DNA from: Gemmobacter sp034519525
GTDB lineage: Bacteria > Pseudomonadota > Alphaproteobacteria > Rhodobacterales > Rhodobacteraceae
Assembly (NCBI GenBank): GCA_034519525.1
Contig: JAXHOJ010000039.1
Coordinates: 68,233 to 132,232 of the forward strand
Direction of reading: 5' to 3'
DNA length: 64,000 nucleotides
Shown here: positions 17,618-27,310 of the stretch, piece after piece
Position numbering within the stretch: position 1 is the stretch's first letter
How the letters are laid out: each line of letters starts with the position of its first letter
Notes under the pieces: generated by a model
What the model saw: only the letters and a program-made list of their open reading frames with translations
Told to the model about the DNA's origin: nothing
Database searches by the model: none
Position numbers and translations under genes: made by a program

Positions 17618-19977
17618 GGCGCGTGAACCCCCGGTTTCGCAGCAGACTTGCCGCCACGCGGGTTGAACGCATCATCCACGAATTCGATTGTCATGTCATC
17701 CAGATGGGCGGCCGCGTCACCGAACGCCAGCAGGTGCACCGGCTTCTGCTTCATCGCCTCGGTCTGCGAGGCGCGCAGGCGGCGGCCGGGTTCGCGTGCA
17801 ATCGTCCGCAGCAAGCCGGGAAGGCCACGCGCACCGATGGTCAGCGCATAAAGCACGCCGCCGGTGAAGGATTTCTTCGCCATCTTGGCCAGACGCATCT
17901 TCCGCCAGTTTTCACTGTCGCCAAAGATCAGGAAGGCCACGGTTTCGCGTGTGGTCATCGGCTGGTCAGAGCGCAGCAGGGTGCCGAACACGATACCATC
18001 GCCGCCCCGGCTCATGCCGCGGATGGTGGCGCGGACCGGGTTCTGCAGATGCGGCGCTTCAGGGAAATCGGGCACGAAGACGATTTCATCCCCCGCCTTC
18101 AGATTGGCGAAATCGGGCGAGGCGGGCACTTTCAGGCGTGCACCGCTGGTAGAGGCCTCGACGATCTCGCCGCGCACCTTGGTTTCGGGGCTGCTGCCCG
18201 GCCAGATCGTGCCGGGGCAGTGCAGCGTCACCCGGGGCGAGGCCCGGCGCTGCTGCTTTTCGCCCACGGAAAGCCAGGCAGTGGCCACCAGGATGAAGTT
18301 GATGACCGCCCAGCTGCCCACCAGAATCAGAACCGTCCGGTCGCCGGGGAAGAGGATCCAGCGCGCGACCAGCGTGACGACGGCGGCAAACATCAGCAGC
18401 AGCAACAGCGTCAGCGGGCGGTGGACATCCGACAGGAAATCCTCGTCCAGCGTTTCATCCTTGGCCGTCACGTTGAATTTGGCGCTGCGCGGCCGCAGGA
18501 AGGTTTTCAGCACGGCGAAGGCCAGATAGGGCGCCTGCGCGACCTCGTAAATCTCTGAAATCAAAGGCCATCTATAGCGGGCATAAAGCGCGTTCTGCAC
18601 CAGGAAGCTGACGGCGAGATAGGACAGCATATAGGCCAGCGCATCGCCATGGGTGGCCACGAAAATCTCGATCCCGAAGAACAGATAGATCAGCGGCGTC
18701 AACAGATAGGCCATGCGGATCAGCGGGAACAGCCAGAAGCTCATGGAGTTCAGGTAGCACAGCCGCTGCGGAAAGCGCAGGCCGGGGCGGAACAGCGGGT
18801 TCTTCAGCAGCAGCATCTGCATCATGCCGGTGGCCCAGCGGCCGCGCTGCTGAATGAAGCTGGAGAATGTTTCGGGCTGCAGCCCGGCGATCATCGCCCG
18901 GTCGAGATAAAGCGAGCGCCAGCCATGCGCGTGCATTTCCAGCGCGGTTTCGGCGTCTTCGGTGATGGTTTCACCGGCAAAGCCGCCCACGCTGTCCAGC
19001 GCGGCGCGGCGCAGCACGGCGGCCGATCCACAGAAGAACGCGCCCCCCCAGCGGTCCAGCCCGCGGTGGATGAAGGCATAGAACATCTCGTTTTCAGGCG
19101 GGCACAGTTCCGTCAGGCCAAGGTTCCGTTCGATCGGATCCTTGTTGATGAAGAAGTGCGGCGTCTGCACGAGGAACAGCTTGGGATCATCGACGAAATA
19201 GCCCACCGTCCGCGCCAGGAAATCGCGGCTGGGCACGTGGTCGGCGTCGAACACCACCACCAGATCGCCGGTCAGCTTTTCCATCGCGGCAGACATGTTG
19301 CCCGCCTTGGCATGTTCGTTGCGGGCCCGGGTGGAATAGGTGATGTCGAGGTCTTCGCACAGCTTCATCAGCGTGGCGCGGCGTTCCTGCGCGCGGGCGG
19401 CCAGCTTTGGATCAGGCGAATTGCAGCGCTGGTCGGTGCCGCCGTCATCGCACAAGACCACCGTGCGCTTGTGCCGGGGGTAGATGATATTCTTGGCCGC
19501 CGCCAGCGTGATGGCCAGCATCTCGGGCGGTTCGTTGTAGGATGGCACAAGGATATCGACGGTGGGCAGGGTTTCCACCGGCACCTGGGCCGGGAAAGGC
19601 CGCACCGTCGGATCGGCGGTGATGAAGCAGTTCAGGAAGAAAACGAGGATGGAGTAGGTTTCCACCGCCAGCAGGATCAGCCCGAGGATGAACGGCGCGC
19701 TGAGCGCCGGTTCCGGCAGGGTTTCCAGCAGGCGCCATGTCCAGTAGCGGATCACGATGACGCTGGCCGTGCCCAGCAGGATGAACCGCGGCAGGATCTT
19801 GGCCGTGAAAGGCTTGAGCCCCCCCACAATGCCCACGGCGACGATGCCGAGCAGCGCTTGCCCGTCCGTCGACGTCGGTGCAGAGGCAATGAGTGCGACG
19901 ACACTGACCGTCAGCACCCAGAGAAGCAGCGCCGGATAGTTTCCGGCCCCGCCTTTCATGCTCAGAAATCCCGCCAT
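17614..19977 (-). CDS. bcsA: Cellulose synthase catalytic subunit (UDP-forming)
   Basis: This 787-residue GT2 glycosyltransferase polymerises UDP-glucose and threads cellulose through the inner membrane. Motifs match R. sphaeroides BcsA within a few residues: DDG (177-179), DADH (244-247), FFCGS (315-318), TED (339-341), QRGRW (377-381) and the gating loop FNVTAKDET (501-509). The PilZ domain has its RxxxR c-di-GMP site at R578-R582 and EASTSGAR at 608-615. So c-di-GMP should open the active site. Eight or so membrane helices flank the catalytic domain. It is co-transcribed with bcsB, bcsZ and probably bcsN. Confidence 0.97.
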   Translation of the reverse strand: MAGFLSMKGGAGNYPALLLWVLTVSVVALIASAPTSTDGQALLGIVAVGIVGGLKPFTAKILPRFILLGTASVIVIRYWTWRLLETLPEPALSAPFILGLILLAVETYSILVFFLNCFITADPTVRPFPAQVPVETLPTVDILVPSYNEPPEMLAITLAAAKNIIYPRHKRTVVLCDDGGTDQRCNSPDPKLAARAQERRATLMKLCEDLDITYSTRARNEHAKAGNMSAAMEKLTGDLVVVFDADHVPSRDFLARTVGYFVDDPKLFLVQTPHFFINKDPIERNLGLTELCPPENEMFYAFIHRGLDRWGGAFFCGSAAVLRRAALDSVGGFAGETITEDAETALEMHAHGWRSLYLDRAMIAGLQPETFSSFIQQRGRWATGMMQMLLLKNPLFRPGLRFPQRLCYLNSMSFWLFPLIRMAYLLTPLIYLFFGIEIFVATHGDALAYMLSYLAVSFLVQNALYARYRWPLISEIYEVAQAPYLAFAVLKTFLRPRSAKFNVTAKDETLDEDFLSDVHRPLTLLLLLMFAAVVTLVARWILFPGDRTVLILVGSWAVINFILVATAWLSVGEKQQRRASPRVTLHCPGTIWPGSSPETKVRGEIVEASTSGARLKVPASPDFANLKAGDEIVFVPDFPEAPHLQNPVRATIRGMSRGGDGIVFGTLLRSDQPMTTRETVAFLIFGDSENWRKMRLAKMAKKSFTGGVLYALTIGARGLPGLLRTIAREPGRRLRASQTEAMKQKPVHLLAFGDAAAHLDDMTIEFVDDAFNPRGGKSAAKPGVHAP

Positions 19978-20023
19978 ACGGCCTCCCGGCTGGCGGGATC
20001 GCCCCGATATCCGGCCTGTTGCT

Positions 20024-20704
20024 TCATGGGCTTGGCCCCGCCAGCGGCGACATCATCCGCGAGGCGGAGAACCCGCCGGGCAGACCGCTGCCAACCGAGA
20101 CAGATCCCAGATGCGTGTCGCGGATCGGTTCCAGCGCCAGTTCGATGCTGCCCGAAACGCAGTTGCGCAGCATCACATCCATCGCATTGGAATTGCGCGG
20201 CAGGATGCGGGCATCGCTGCCCACACGGCGGATGGCCAGAACACAGTTCGTGGCCCCGCCCGAGCGATACTCCAGCCAGAAGTAGTCGCCCAGCCTGTCG
20301 GTTCCGCTGCGCAGATCCCGGTCGGTCATCGACCCGAAGGGATGTGGCGTGCCCCCGGCGCGTTTGACGAATTCCGCCAGCTGGAACGTCGGAACCGCGG
20401 CTTTGTTGCGGTGCCGGGCGACCAGCAGAAGGAAATTGTCACCCCGCGTGGAGGTATCGTTCGACAGGGCCACGATCTGCTCGGATTCACCGGGCAGTTC
20501 GCGCTGAAGACCGATCAGCGACAGGGGTTCGTCTGTCCAGATCGCCGTTGTGGCGATCTGGCGAAATGGTGTGGCCGCCATAAGCTCGGTGCGGGGCACG
20601 TCGCTGAGGGGCGAAATGGTCACGCAGGCCCACAGAAAAGCCGCCGGCACGAAGCCGGTCAGCCGCGAGAGGGCGCGCGGAAAGGCTACCTTCGGATTAG
20701 TCAC
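20024..20704 (-). CDS. bcsN: Cellulose biosynthesis protein BcsN
   Basis: This 226-residue exported protein matches the BcsN family of alphaproteobacterial cellulose operons in size, position before bcsA and general layout. I chose the GTG at 20704 because AGGA lies about 7 bases upstream and a signal segment follows; the open frame continues to 20764 with no ribosome site. The signal ends FLWAC, a possible lipoprotein box with an unusual Trp. It lies 46 bases before bcsA. The BcsN mechanism is unknown. Confidence 0.75.
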   Translation of the reverse strand: MTNPKVAFPRALSRLTGFVPAAFLWACVTISPLSDVPRTELMAATPFRQIATTAIWTDEPLSLIGLQRELPGESEQIVALSNDTSTRGDNFLLLVARHRNKAAVPTFQLAEFVKRAGGTPHPFGSMTDRDLRSGTDRLGDYFWLEYRSGGATNCVLAIRRVGSDARILPRNSNAMDVMLRNCVSGSIELALEPIRDTHLGSVSVGSGLPGGFSASRMMSPLAGPSP

Positions 20705-21003
20705 CCGGAAGTCCTGTTTTTTGTGTTTTTCCCGGCAGAACGCAGTTTCCTGCGGCCCGCACATTTTGTCTGCTCGTTATTATTGAGGAAACCTCCCACC
20801 TTTCTGTGGCTGTTTCAAGGCAGAGCTTTGTCAGTCGCTGCGCTTGCATAGGATTGTATGCAAATCCGCAACGGATTGGCGCGGAACACATTCTTTCTGC
20901 GCCTTTCTGCGAATCGCATGGGGCATCTGCCTGGCCATGGCAGCTGGACATCCGGCGCGGCTTCCGGGACAGTTGCGCCTGCCCACAAATCCGGAACCAG
21001 ACC

Positions 21004-22044
21004 TTGCCCAGACTGCCCCAGATCCTGCTTGCCCTGAGCCTTGGCACGGCAGGCGGATTTCTGTTTTTCTTTCTTGGATTGCCGCTGCCCTGGATGTTGG
21101 GGGCGATGTTTTCAACGATGATTGCGGCGGTCGGGGGCCTGCCGGTTCTGGCGCCATCGCGCATCCGGCCTTTTGTCGTTGCGGTGATCGGGGTGATGCT
21201 GGGGGCCCGGTTCACATCCGAGATTCTGGGCCAGTTGGAGGTCTGGGCGGGCACCTTGTCGCTTCTTCTGCTGTTCGTGCTGGTTTCGGCGGCGCTGGTC
21301 GTGCCGTTCTATCGGTTTGTCGGGGGCTTTGACTGGAAAACCGCCTATTTCGCCGGGATGCCCGGCGGCCTGACGGAAATGGTCGAGATCGGTGAGGCGC
21401 GGGGGGCCGATGTCCGGCAGGTGGTTCTGGCGCATAGCCTGCGAATCGTCGTGACGATTGCCATGGTGGCGCTGTGGTTCCGCGTGATCGAGGGCTATGC
21501 GGTGGGCCGGGCGATTCTGGATCAGGGGCCACCCTTGCAACTGTTCGATGCGGCGCTGCTGCTGGCCTGTGCGGTGTTCGGCAGTCTGGCGGGCCGGTTT
21601 CTGGGTCTGCCCGCCCCGGCGTTTCTGGGACCGATGATTCTGTCGGCGGCCCTGCACATGGCGGGAATCACCGAAGGATCGCCGCCCGGCCTTCTGGTGA
21701 ACGGGGCGCAGGTCATTCTGGGCACGGTGATCGGTTGCCGGTTTTCCGGCATCCGCGCGGCAGAGCTGGCCCGCGCCGCCTGGCTGAGCCTTTTGGCCAC
21801 GCTTCTGTCGCTGGTCGTGGCGCTGGCCTTTGGTCTGGTGATGCAGCGCCATTTCGGCATTGCGCTGGAACAGGCACTGCTGGCGCTGGCGCCCGGCGGA
21901 TTGACCGAAATGGGGCTGGTGGCTTTGGCCATTCATGCAGATGTTGCCTTTGTAGCGCTGCATCATGCGGCACGGATTCTTTTCGTGATTCTTTTGGCGC
22001 CTTTTGCCTTCCGGTTGCTGGGGGGCGAACGTAACGGCACTTGA
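21004..22044 (+). CDS. AbrB-family integral membrane protein
   Basis: This protein has about 346 residues from a TTG at 21004. The frame is open to a GTG at 20806, but those 66 residues are Cys-rich and unlike the family, so I prefer the shorter form. Two homologous halves of about five helices each carry the duplicated motif MPGGLTEMVEIGE / APGGLTEMGLVALAIHADV, diagnostic of this family. Members are often mislabelled as ammonia monooxygenase or a transcription factor; they are probably transporters of unknown substrate. It is divergent from bcsN. Confidence 0.8.
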   Translation: MPRLPQILLALSLGTAGGFLFFFLGLPLPWMLGAMFSTMIAAVGGLPVLAPSRIRPFVVAVIGVMLGARFTSEILGQLEVWAGTLSLLLLFVLVSAALVVPFYRFVGGFDWKTAYFAGMPGGLTEMVEIGEARGADVRQVVLAHSLRIVVTIAMVALWFRVIEGYAVGRAILDQGPPLQLFDAALLLACAVFGSLAGRFLGLPAPAFLGPMILSAALHMAGITEGSPPGLLVNGAQVILGTVIGCRFSGIRAAELARAAWLSLLATLLSLVVALAFGLVMQRHFGIALEQALLALAPGGLTEMGLVALAIHADVAFVALHHAARILFVILLAPFAFRLLGGERNGT

Positions 22045-22131
22045 TCGCCTGGCCTGTGTGTATTGACTCGTCTGGGGCGATGAATCACACCATTCCCCAA
22101 GATCTTCGCGGCTGATGTTCCGGGAACCATA

Positions 22132-23193
22132 ATGCTGAAACCACTTGCCCCTGCCCTGATGTGCCTGATGGCCCTGGCGCCGTGTGTGGCCTATTCCGAA
22201 CCACTGCCGGTGCGCATCGTTTCGGCGCAGCCGGTCTCTGGCAGCCACGAGGTGGTGCTGACCGGCACCCTGCAGGCTGTCGAAAGCTATGGTGCGGCCT
22301 TCCGCGACAGCGGGCGCCTGCTGGCGGTGCTGCTGCGCGAGGGGGATCGGGTGGCGCAGGGCGATGCGCTGGCGCGGATAGATCCGACGCAGGCCGAGGC
22401 TGCGGCCCGCGCCGCACAGGCCGCGCTGGCCGGGGCAGAGGCCCGGCTGCGCGAGGCGCAGCAGGCCCGCGACCGGGCGCAGGGATTGCGGCAGCGCGGG
22501 GCAGGCACTCAGGCCGATCTGGATGCCGCGACCGGGGCGCTGATCGCCGCCGAAGCCGTGCGCGATCAGGCCGCCGCAGCGCTTGCCAAGGCGCGATCGA
22601 CCCTGGACGATACGGTGCTGCGTGCGCCAAGGGCCGGCATCGTCACCGCCCGCAGCGCCGAACCGGGGCAGGTGGTGAATGCCGGGCAGGCAGTGCTGAC
22701 CATTGCCGCCGATGGCGGTGCCGAGGCTGTGTTCAACGCCCCCGACGGGGTTGATCTGGGGGCATTTCTGGGCCGCCCTGTCCGGCTTTCGCTGATCGAC
22801 CAGCCCGATATTGTGCTGCAGGGCCAGCTGACAGAGGTTTCCCCGGTGGTTGATCAGGCAACCGGCAGCGTGGCGGTGAAAGCGCGTCTGACCGGCGATC
22901 TGCCGGAAGGCGTGGCCTTCGGCAGCCCGGTGATCGGCCGCGCAGACATGGCCCGGCCCGAAGGCATTGCCCTGCCCTGGACGGCACTTGCCGCAAAGGG
23001 CGGTGCGCCTGCGGTGTGGATCGTCGATCCGGCGCAGATGACGGTGGCCTTGGCCCCCGTGACCGTGGTGGAATATGGTGTCGATACGGTTCTGGTCTCT
23101 GACGGGGTTGCGCCGGGCGCGCAGGTGGTGGCCGATGGGGCGCATCTGCTGTTTCCCGGCCGTAGCGTGATTGCACAGGGGATGACCCAATGA
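22132..23193 (+). CDS. RND efflux periplasmic adaptor, first copy
   Basis: This 353-residue membrane-fusion protein has a signal peptide (1-23), a lipoyl half-motif (FRDSGRLLAVLLREGDRVAQGDALARID), a coiled-coil hairpin at about 85-160 rich in Ala, Arg and Glu, then the second lipoyl half (LRAPRAGIVTARSAEPGQVV) and beta-barrel domains. It overlaps the next adaptor by 4 bases. It would link the RND pump to an outer-membrane channel. No outer-membrane factor is encoded in the window. Confidence 0.9.
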   Translation: MLKPLAPALMCLMALAPCVAYSEPLPVRIVSAQPVSGSHEVVLTGTLQAVESYGAAFRDSGRLLAVLLREGDRVAQGDALARIDPTQAEAAARAAQAALAGAEARLREAQQARDRAQGLRQRGAGTQADLDAATGALIAAEAVRDQAAAALAKARSTLDDTVLRAPRAGIVTARSAEPGQVVNAGQAVLTIAADGGAEAVFNAPDGVDLGAFLGRPVRLSLIDQPDIVLQGQLTEVSPVVDQATGSVAVKARLTGDLPEGVAFGSPVIGRADMARPEGIALPWTALAAKGGAPAVWIVDPAQMTVALAPVTVVEYGVDTVLVSDGVAPGAQVVADGAHLLFPGRSVIAQGMTQ

Positions 23194-24257
23194 TCCGGTA
23201 TCTGCTGCTTTTGGCCTGTGCCGCCGCGCCATCCTTCGCGGAAGAGGTGGCCGCGCCGCCTGCGGCCCCCCGCCCCGTCATGTCTGAACTGGCGGCAGAG
23301 GGGGCGATCCGCCAGCGGGTCTTTGCGGGCATCATCGAGGCCGAAGTGACCAGCACCCTGGCCTTCCAGACGCTGGGCCGCCTGGCCAGCCTGCCGGTTG
23401 CGGCGGGGGATCGGGTGCGCGCCGGGGATGCGCTGGCCACGCTGGATCAGGTGACCCTGCAAGAGGATGTGGCCGCCGCAACCGCCGCGCTGGCAGGGGC
23501 CCGTGCCGAAGCCGTGCTGGCGGAACAGACGCTGGCCCGCGCGCAGGAACTCGTGCGCCGGGGCGTCAGCTCTGCCGCGCAGCTGGAAGCCGCAGAAAGC
23601 GCGCGGGATTCGGCGGTGACACAGGTCACCTCGGCCGAGGCTGATCTGGAACGGGCTGAAGATGCGGCGCGCTTTGGCACGCTGTCCGCCCCGATGGATG
23701 GCATCGTGCTGTCCACGGCGGCAGAGCCTGGCTCCGTGGTCTCGCCCGGAACCCCGATCCTGACGCTGGCCGGGCTGACGGGGCGCGAGGCGGTGATCGA
23801 CGTGCCGACCGAATTCCTGACGTTTCTGAAGCCTGGCGCCACTTTCGAACTGCAGGGCCATGGCACCAGCGCGGTGCCCATCACCGGCACGCTGCGGCTG
23901 ATCGAACCCACCGCCGATGCCGGCACGCGCAGCCGGCGGCTGCGGCTGTCTCTGGGCGATATTCCTGCGGCCTATCGGCTGGGCAGTCTGGTATCCGCCC
24001 GGCTTGCAGGGCCGGAGCCGGGGACGGTGGCGGGCATCATGACCCTGCCCGCCACGGCGATCACCGGCACGGCCGATGCGCCTGCGGTCTGGCGTGTGGG
24101 GGCGGGGCGTATCCTGCAGCTTGCGCCGGTCACGCTGGGCCGCAGCCTGGGCAGCCGGGTCGAGATTGCGGCGGGCATCGCACCGGGTGAGGAAATTGTG
24201 GTGAAGGGTGTGAACTCTGTCACCGAAGGCCAGACAGTCGGCAGAAGGATCGAATGA
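23190..24257 (+). CDS. RND efflux periplasmic adaptor, second copy
   Basis: This 355-residue adaptor has the same order as its neighbour: signal peptide, lipoyl half (TLGRLASLPVAAGDRVRAGDAL), hairpin (about 90-160), second lipoyl half (LSAPMDGIVLSTAAEPGSVV) and barrel. The two adaptors clearly differ in sequence, so this is an old pair, not a recent duplication. Its stop overlaps the pump start by 4 bases. Confidence 0.9.
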   Translation: MIRYLLLLACAAAPSFAEEVAAPPAAPRPVMSELAAEGAIRQRVFAGIIEAEVTSTLAFQTLGRLASLPVAAGDRVRAGDALATLDQVTLQEDVAAATAALAGARAEAVLAEQTLARAQELVRRGVSSAAQLEAAESARDSAVTQVTSAEADLERAEDAARFGTLSAPMDGIVLSTAAEPGSVVSPGTPILTLAGLTGREAVIDVPTEFLTFLKPGATFELQGHGTSAVPITGTLRLIEPTADAGTRSRRLRLSLGDIPAAYRLGSLVSARLAGPEPGTVAGIMTLPATAITGTADAPAVWRVGAGRILQLAPVTLGRSLGSRVEIAAGIAPGEEIVVKGVNSVTEGQTVGRRIE

Positions 24258-27200
24258 TGCGCGGCTTCAATCTGTCGGACTGGGCGCTGAAACACCGGTC
24301 CATGGTGTGGTATCTGATTCTGGTTTCCCTGCTGGCGGGGGCTTTCGGCTATATGTCGATGGGGCGCGAGGAAGATCCCTCGTTCACCATCAAGACCATG
24401 ATCATCAGCGCCGCCCTGCCCGGCGCCACCGCCGAAGAAACTGTCACCCAGGTGACAGAGCGGATCGAGAAGAAGCTGCAAGAGCTGGAAACCCTGAAAA
24501 TGACCCGGTCGGAAACCCGGCCCGGTCAGACAACGGTCTATCTGGAACTGCGCGACGATACGCCGGCGGCCGAAGTTCCCGCGATCTGGGCGCGGGTGCG
24601 CAACATGATGAGCGATATCCGCGGCACCTTTCCCGAAGAATTCGCCGGTTTCGGCTTCAATGACAGCTTTGGCGATGTGTTTGGCAATATCTACGCCTTC
24701 ACCTCGGACGGGTTCTCCCCGCGCGAGGTGAAGGATTGGGCCGAACAGGTGGAAACCGCCATCCTGGGGCTGGAGGATACCGGCAAGGTTGAACTGATCG
24801 GCGTGCAGGACGAGGTGATCCATATCGAGTTTTCGGCCCGCCGTCTGGCGGCGCTGGGGCTGGATCAGGCGGCGGTGCTGGATACGCTGGCGCAGCAGAA
24901 TGCCATCGTGCCTTCGGGCATCATCCGCACCGCGCAGGAACAGGTTCTGGTCCGGGTTTCCGGCCGGTTCTCGGCGGCGGAAGAGCTGGCCGCCACTTCC
25001 TTGCGCGTGGGCGATACCTTCTTTGCCCTGTCCGATGTGGCGACGGTGACAGCCGGTTACGAAGATCCGCCGGGCGAGGTGTTCCGCTTCAACGGCCAGC
25101 CTGCGGTCGCGCTGATCGTGGGGATGCGGGCCGGATCGAATGTGCAGCATTTTGGCACCGAACTGGATGCGGTGACCGAGCGCATGGCGCAGGAACTGCC
25201 GCTGGGGATCGAATTGCACAAGGTGGCCGATCAGCCGCATGTGGTGCAGGAATCGGTCGACCACTTTCTGAAGGCGCTGATCGAGGCTGTGGTGATCGTG
25301 CTGGCTGTCAGCTTTGTGTCGCTGGGCCTGCGCGCAGGTCTGGTGGTGACGCTGACCATTCCGCTGGTGCTGGCGCTGACCTTCGTGATCCTGAACATCA
25401 TGGACATCACGCTGCAGCGCATTTCGCTGGGGGCGCTGATCATCGCGCTGGGGCTATTGGTCGATGATGCGATGATCGCCATCGAAACCATGATCTCGCG
25501 GCTGGAAGTCGGTGAAAGCCTGGAAAAGGCCGCCAGCTATGCCTGGTCTTCCATCGCCTTTCCCATGCTGTCGGGAACGCTGGTCACCGTGGCGGGCTTC
25601 ATACCCATCGGGCTGAACTCCTCTGCCGCGGGCGAATATACCATTTCGCTGTTCTATGTGATCGCCATATCCCTGCTGCTGTCCTGGGTGGTGGCGGTGC
25701 TGTTCGCGCCGATCCTGGGCACGAGCTTCCTGCCCAAGCGGATGAAGCACCACAACCCTGAACCCGGCCGCCTGCGCCGCGCGTTTCATGCGGCATTGCG
25801 CGGGGCGATGCGGTGGAAATGGCTGACTGTGGGCATCACCTTCCTGGCCTTTGCCGTGTCGATCTACGGGATGCGCTTTGTCGAACAGCAGTTCTTCCCC
25901 ACATCCGACCGGCCCGAGCTGATCATCGACGTTTCGCTGCGGCAGAATTCCAGCTTTACCGCCACGGATGCGGTGATGGCCGATCTGGATGACTGGATCG
26001 CGCAGCAGGAAGAGCCGGTCTTCTGGTCTACCTATGTGGGCCGCAGCGCGCCGCGCTTCATCCTGGCCTTCGATGCCATGACGCCTTCGCCCAATTTCGG
26101 GCAGATCGTCATCATGACCGAAAGCCTGGAGGCGCGCGATGCGCTGCAGCAGAAGGTGCGCGATCTTGCGGAAACCATGCCGGGGGTCGACGTGTTTCCG
26201 AAATTCCTGGAACTGGGGCCGCCGGTGGGCAAGCCGGTGCAATATCGCCTGTCGGGGCCTGAACCGGCCAAAGTGGCCGATCTTGGCCGCGATCTGGCGG
26301 CGGTGGTGGCGGGCGACAGCCGCCTGACCGGCGTGGTGATGAACTGGAACGAACCGGCGCGCGTCGCCCGTGTCGTGCTGGATCAGGACCGGCTGCGCCA
26401 GCTGGGCCTGACGCAGACCGATGTGGCGCAGGCGCTCTATGGCCTGTTTGATGGCACGACCGTGACCGAACTGCGCGATGGCCGCACGCTGATCGACGTG
26501 GTGGCGCGCGGCACCGATGCAGACCGGTCTTCCATCGCATCGCTGCAGAACCTGCAGCTGGGCAATGCGGCGGGGCAGCCGATTCCGCTGATTTCCTTTG
26601 CCACGCTGGAATGGGATATGGAACCGCCGGTCATCCACCAGCGCAACAGGGTTCCCACGGTGACGGTGAAGGCGGCGGTGCTGACGAAAGACCAGCCCGA
26701 TACCATCGTGAAGGCGCTGACCCCGAAGATTGACGCCTTTGCCGCCGGGCTTCCGCCGGGCTATCGCGTGGAACTGGGCGGTTCGGTGGAAAACAGCGGC
26801 AGCAGCCAGGCGCCGATTGTTGCGGTTGTGCCGCTGATGATCCTTGTCATGGTTACCCTGGTCATGGTGCAGATGCAGGGGTTCCGCCTGTCGGCCATCG
26901 TGCTGGCCGTGGCGCCGCTGGGCATGATCGGGGTGGTGATCGCGCTGGTCTCTTCCGGGGCGCCACTGGGGTTTGTGGCCATTCTGGGTGTGCTGGCGCT
27001 GATGGGCATCCTGATCCGAAACTCCGTAATCCTGGTGCACGAGATCGAAGAGCTGCTGCACAAGGGCCGCGACCGCTGGCAGGCGGTGTTCGAGGCATCG
27101 GACAGCCGCGCCCGCCCCATCCTGCTGACGGCGGCGGCGGCCAGCCTCGCGCTGATCCCGATCTCGCAGCAGGTGTTCTGGGGGCCGATGGCCTATGCGA

Positions 27201-27295
27201 TGATGGGGGGCATCATTGTTGGCACGCTGGTTACGTTGTTGTTTGCCCCGGCGCTGTATTGCGTGGTGTTCCGGCTGCGGCCGCCCGTGGCGTAA
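24254..27295 (+). CDS. RND (AcrB-type) efflux permease
   Basis: This 1013-residue inner-membrane pump has twelve helices and two large periplasmic loops. The proton-relay Asp pair lies in helix 4 (LGLLVDDAMIAIETMI), and the N-terminus ends its first helix with GYMSMGREEDPSF, which is typical of the family branch used with two adaptors. The helix-10/11 region keeps LLHKGRDRWQAVFEASDSRARPILLT. The substrate is not predictable; export of drugs, dyes or metabolites is possible. It converges with the ABC permease gene, with only 15 bases between. Confidence 0.94.
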   Translation: MMRGFNLSDWALKHRSMVWYLILVSLLAGAFGYMSMGREEDPSFTIKTMIISAALPGATAEETVTQVTERIEKKLQELETLKMTRSETRPGQTTVYLELRDDTPAAEVPAIWARVRNMMSDIRGTFPEEFAGFGFNDSFGDVFGNIYAFTSDGFSPREVKDWAEQVETAILGLEDTGKVELIGVQDEVIHIEFSARRLAALGLDQAAVLDTLAQQNAIVPSGIIRTAQEQVLVRVSGRFSAAEELAATSLRVGDTFFALSDVATVTAGYEDPPGEVFRFNGQPAVALIVGMRAGSNVQHFGTELDAVTERMAQELPLGIELHKVADQPHVVQESVDHFLKALIEAVVIVLAVSFVSLGLRAGLVVTLTIPLVLALTFVILNIMDITLQRISLGALIIALGLLVDDAMIAIETMISRLEVGESLEKAASYAWSSIAFPMLSGTLVTVAGFIPIGLNSSAAGEYTISLFYVIAISLLLSWVVAVLFAPILGTSFLPKRMKHHNPEPGRLRRAFHAALRGAMRWKWLTVGITFLAFAVSIYGMRFVEQQFFPTSDRPELIIDVSLRQNSSFTATDAVMADLDDWIAQQEEPVFWSTYVGRSAPRFILAFDAMTPSPNFGQIVIMTESLEARDALQQKVRDLAETMPGVDVFPKFLELGPPVGKPVQYRLSGPEPAKVADLGRDLAAVVAGDSRLTGVVMNWNEPARVARVVLDQDRLRQLGLTQTDVAQALYGLFDGTTVTELRDGRTLIDVVARGTDADRSSIASLQNLQLGNAAGQPIPLISFATLEWDMEPPVIHQRNRVPTVTVKAAVLTKDQPDTIVKALTPKIDAFAAGLPPGYRVELGGSVENSGSSQAPIVAVVPLMILVMVTLVMVQMQGFRLSAIVLAVAPLGMIGVVIALVSSGAPLGFVAILGVLALMGILIRNSVILVHEIEELLHKGRDRWQAVFEASDSRARPILLTAAAASLALIPISQQVFWGPMAYAMMGGIIVGTLVTLLFAPALYCVVFRLRPPVA

Positions 27296-27310
27296 GGCGG
27301 CTGCGTGGCC

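Noticed and set aside
20806..21003. N-terminal 66-codon extension of the AbrB-family protein
   Set aside because: Its composition is unlike the family and there is no ribosome site at the right distance from the GTG at 20806.
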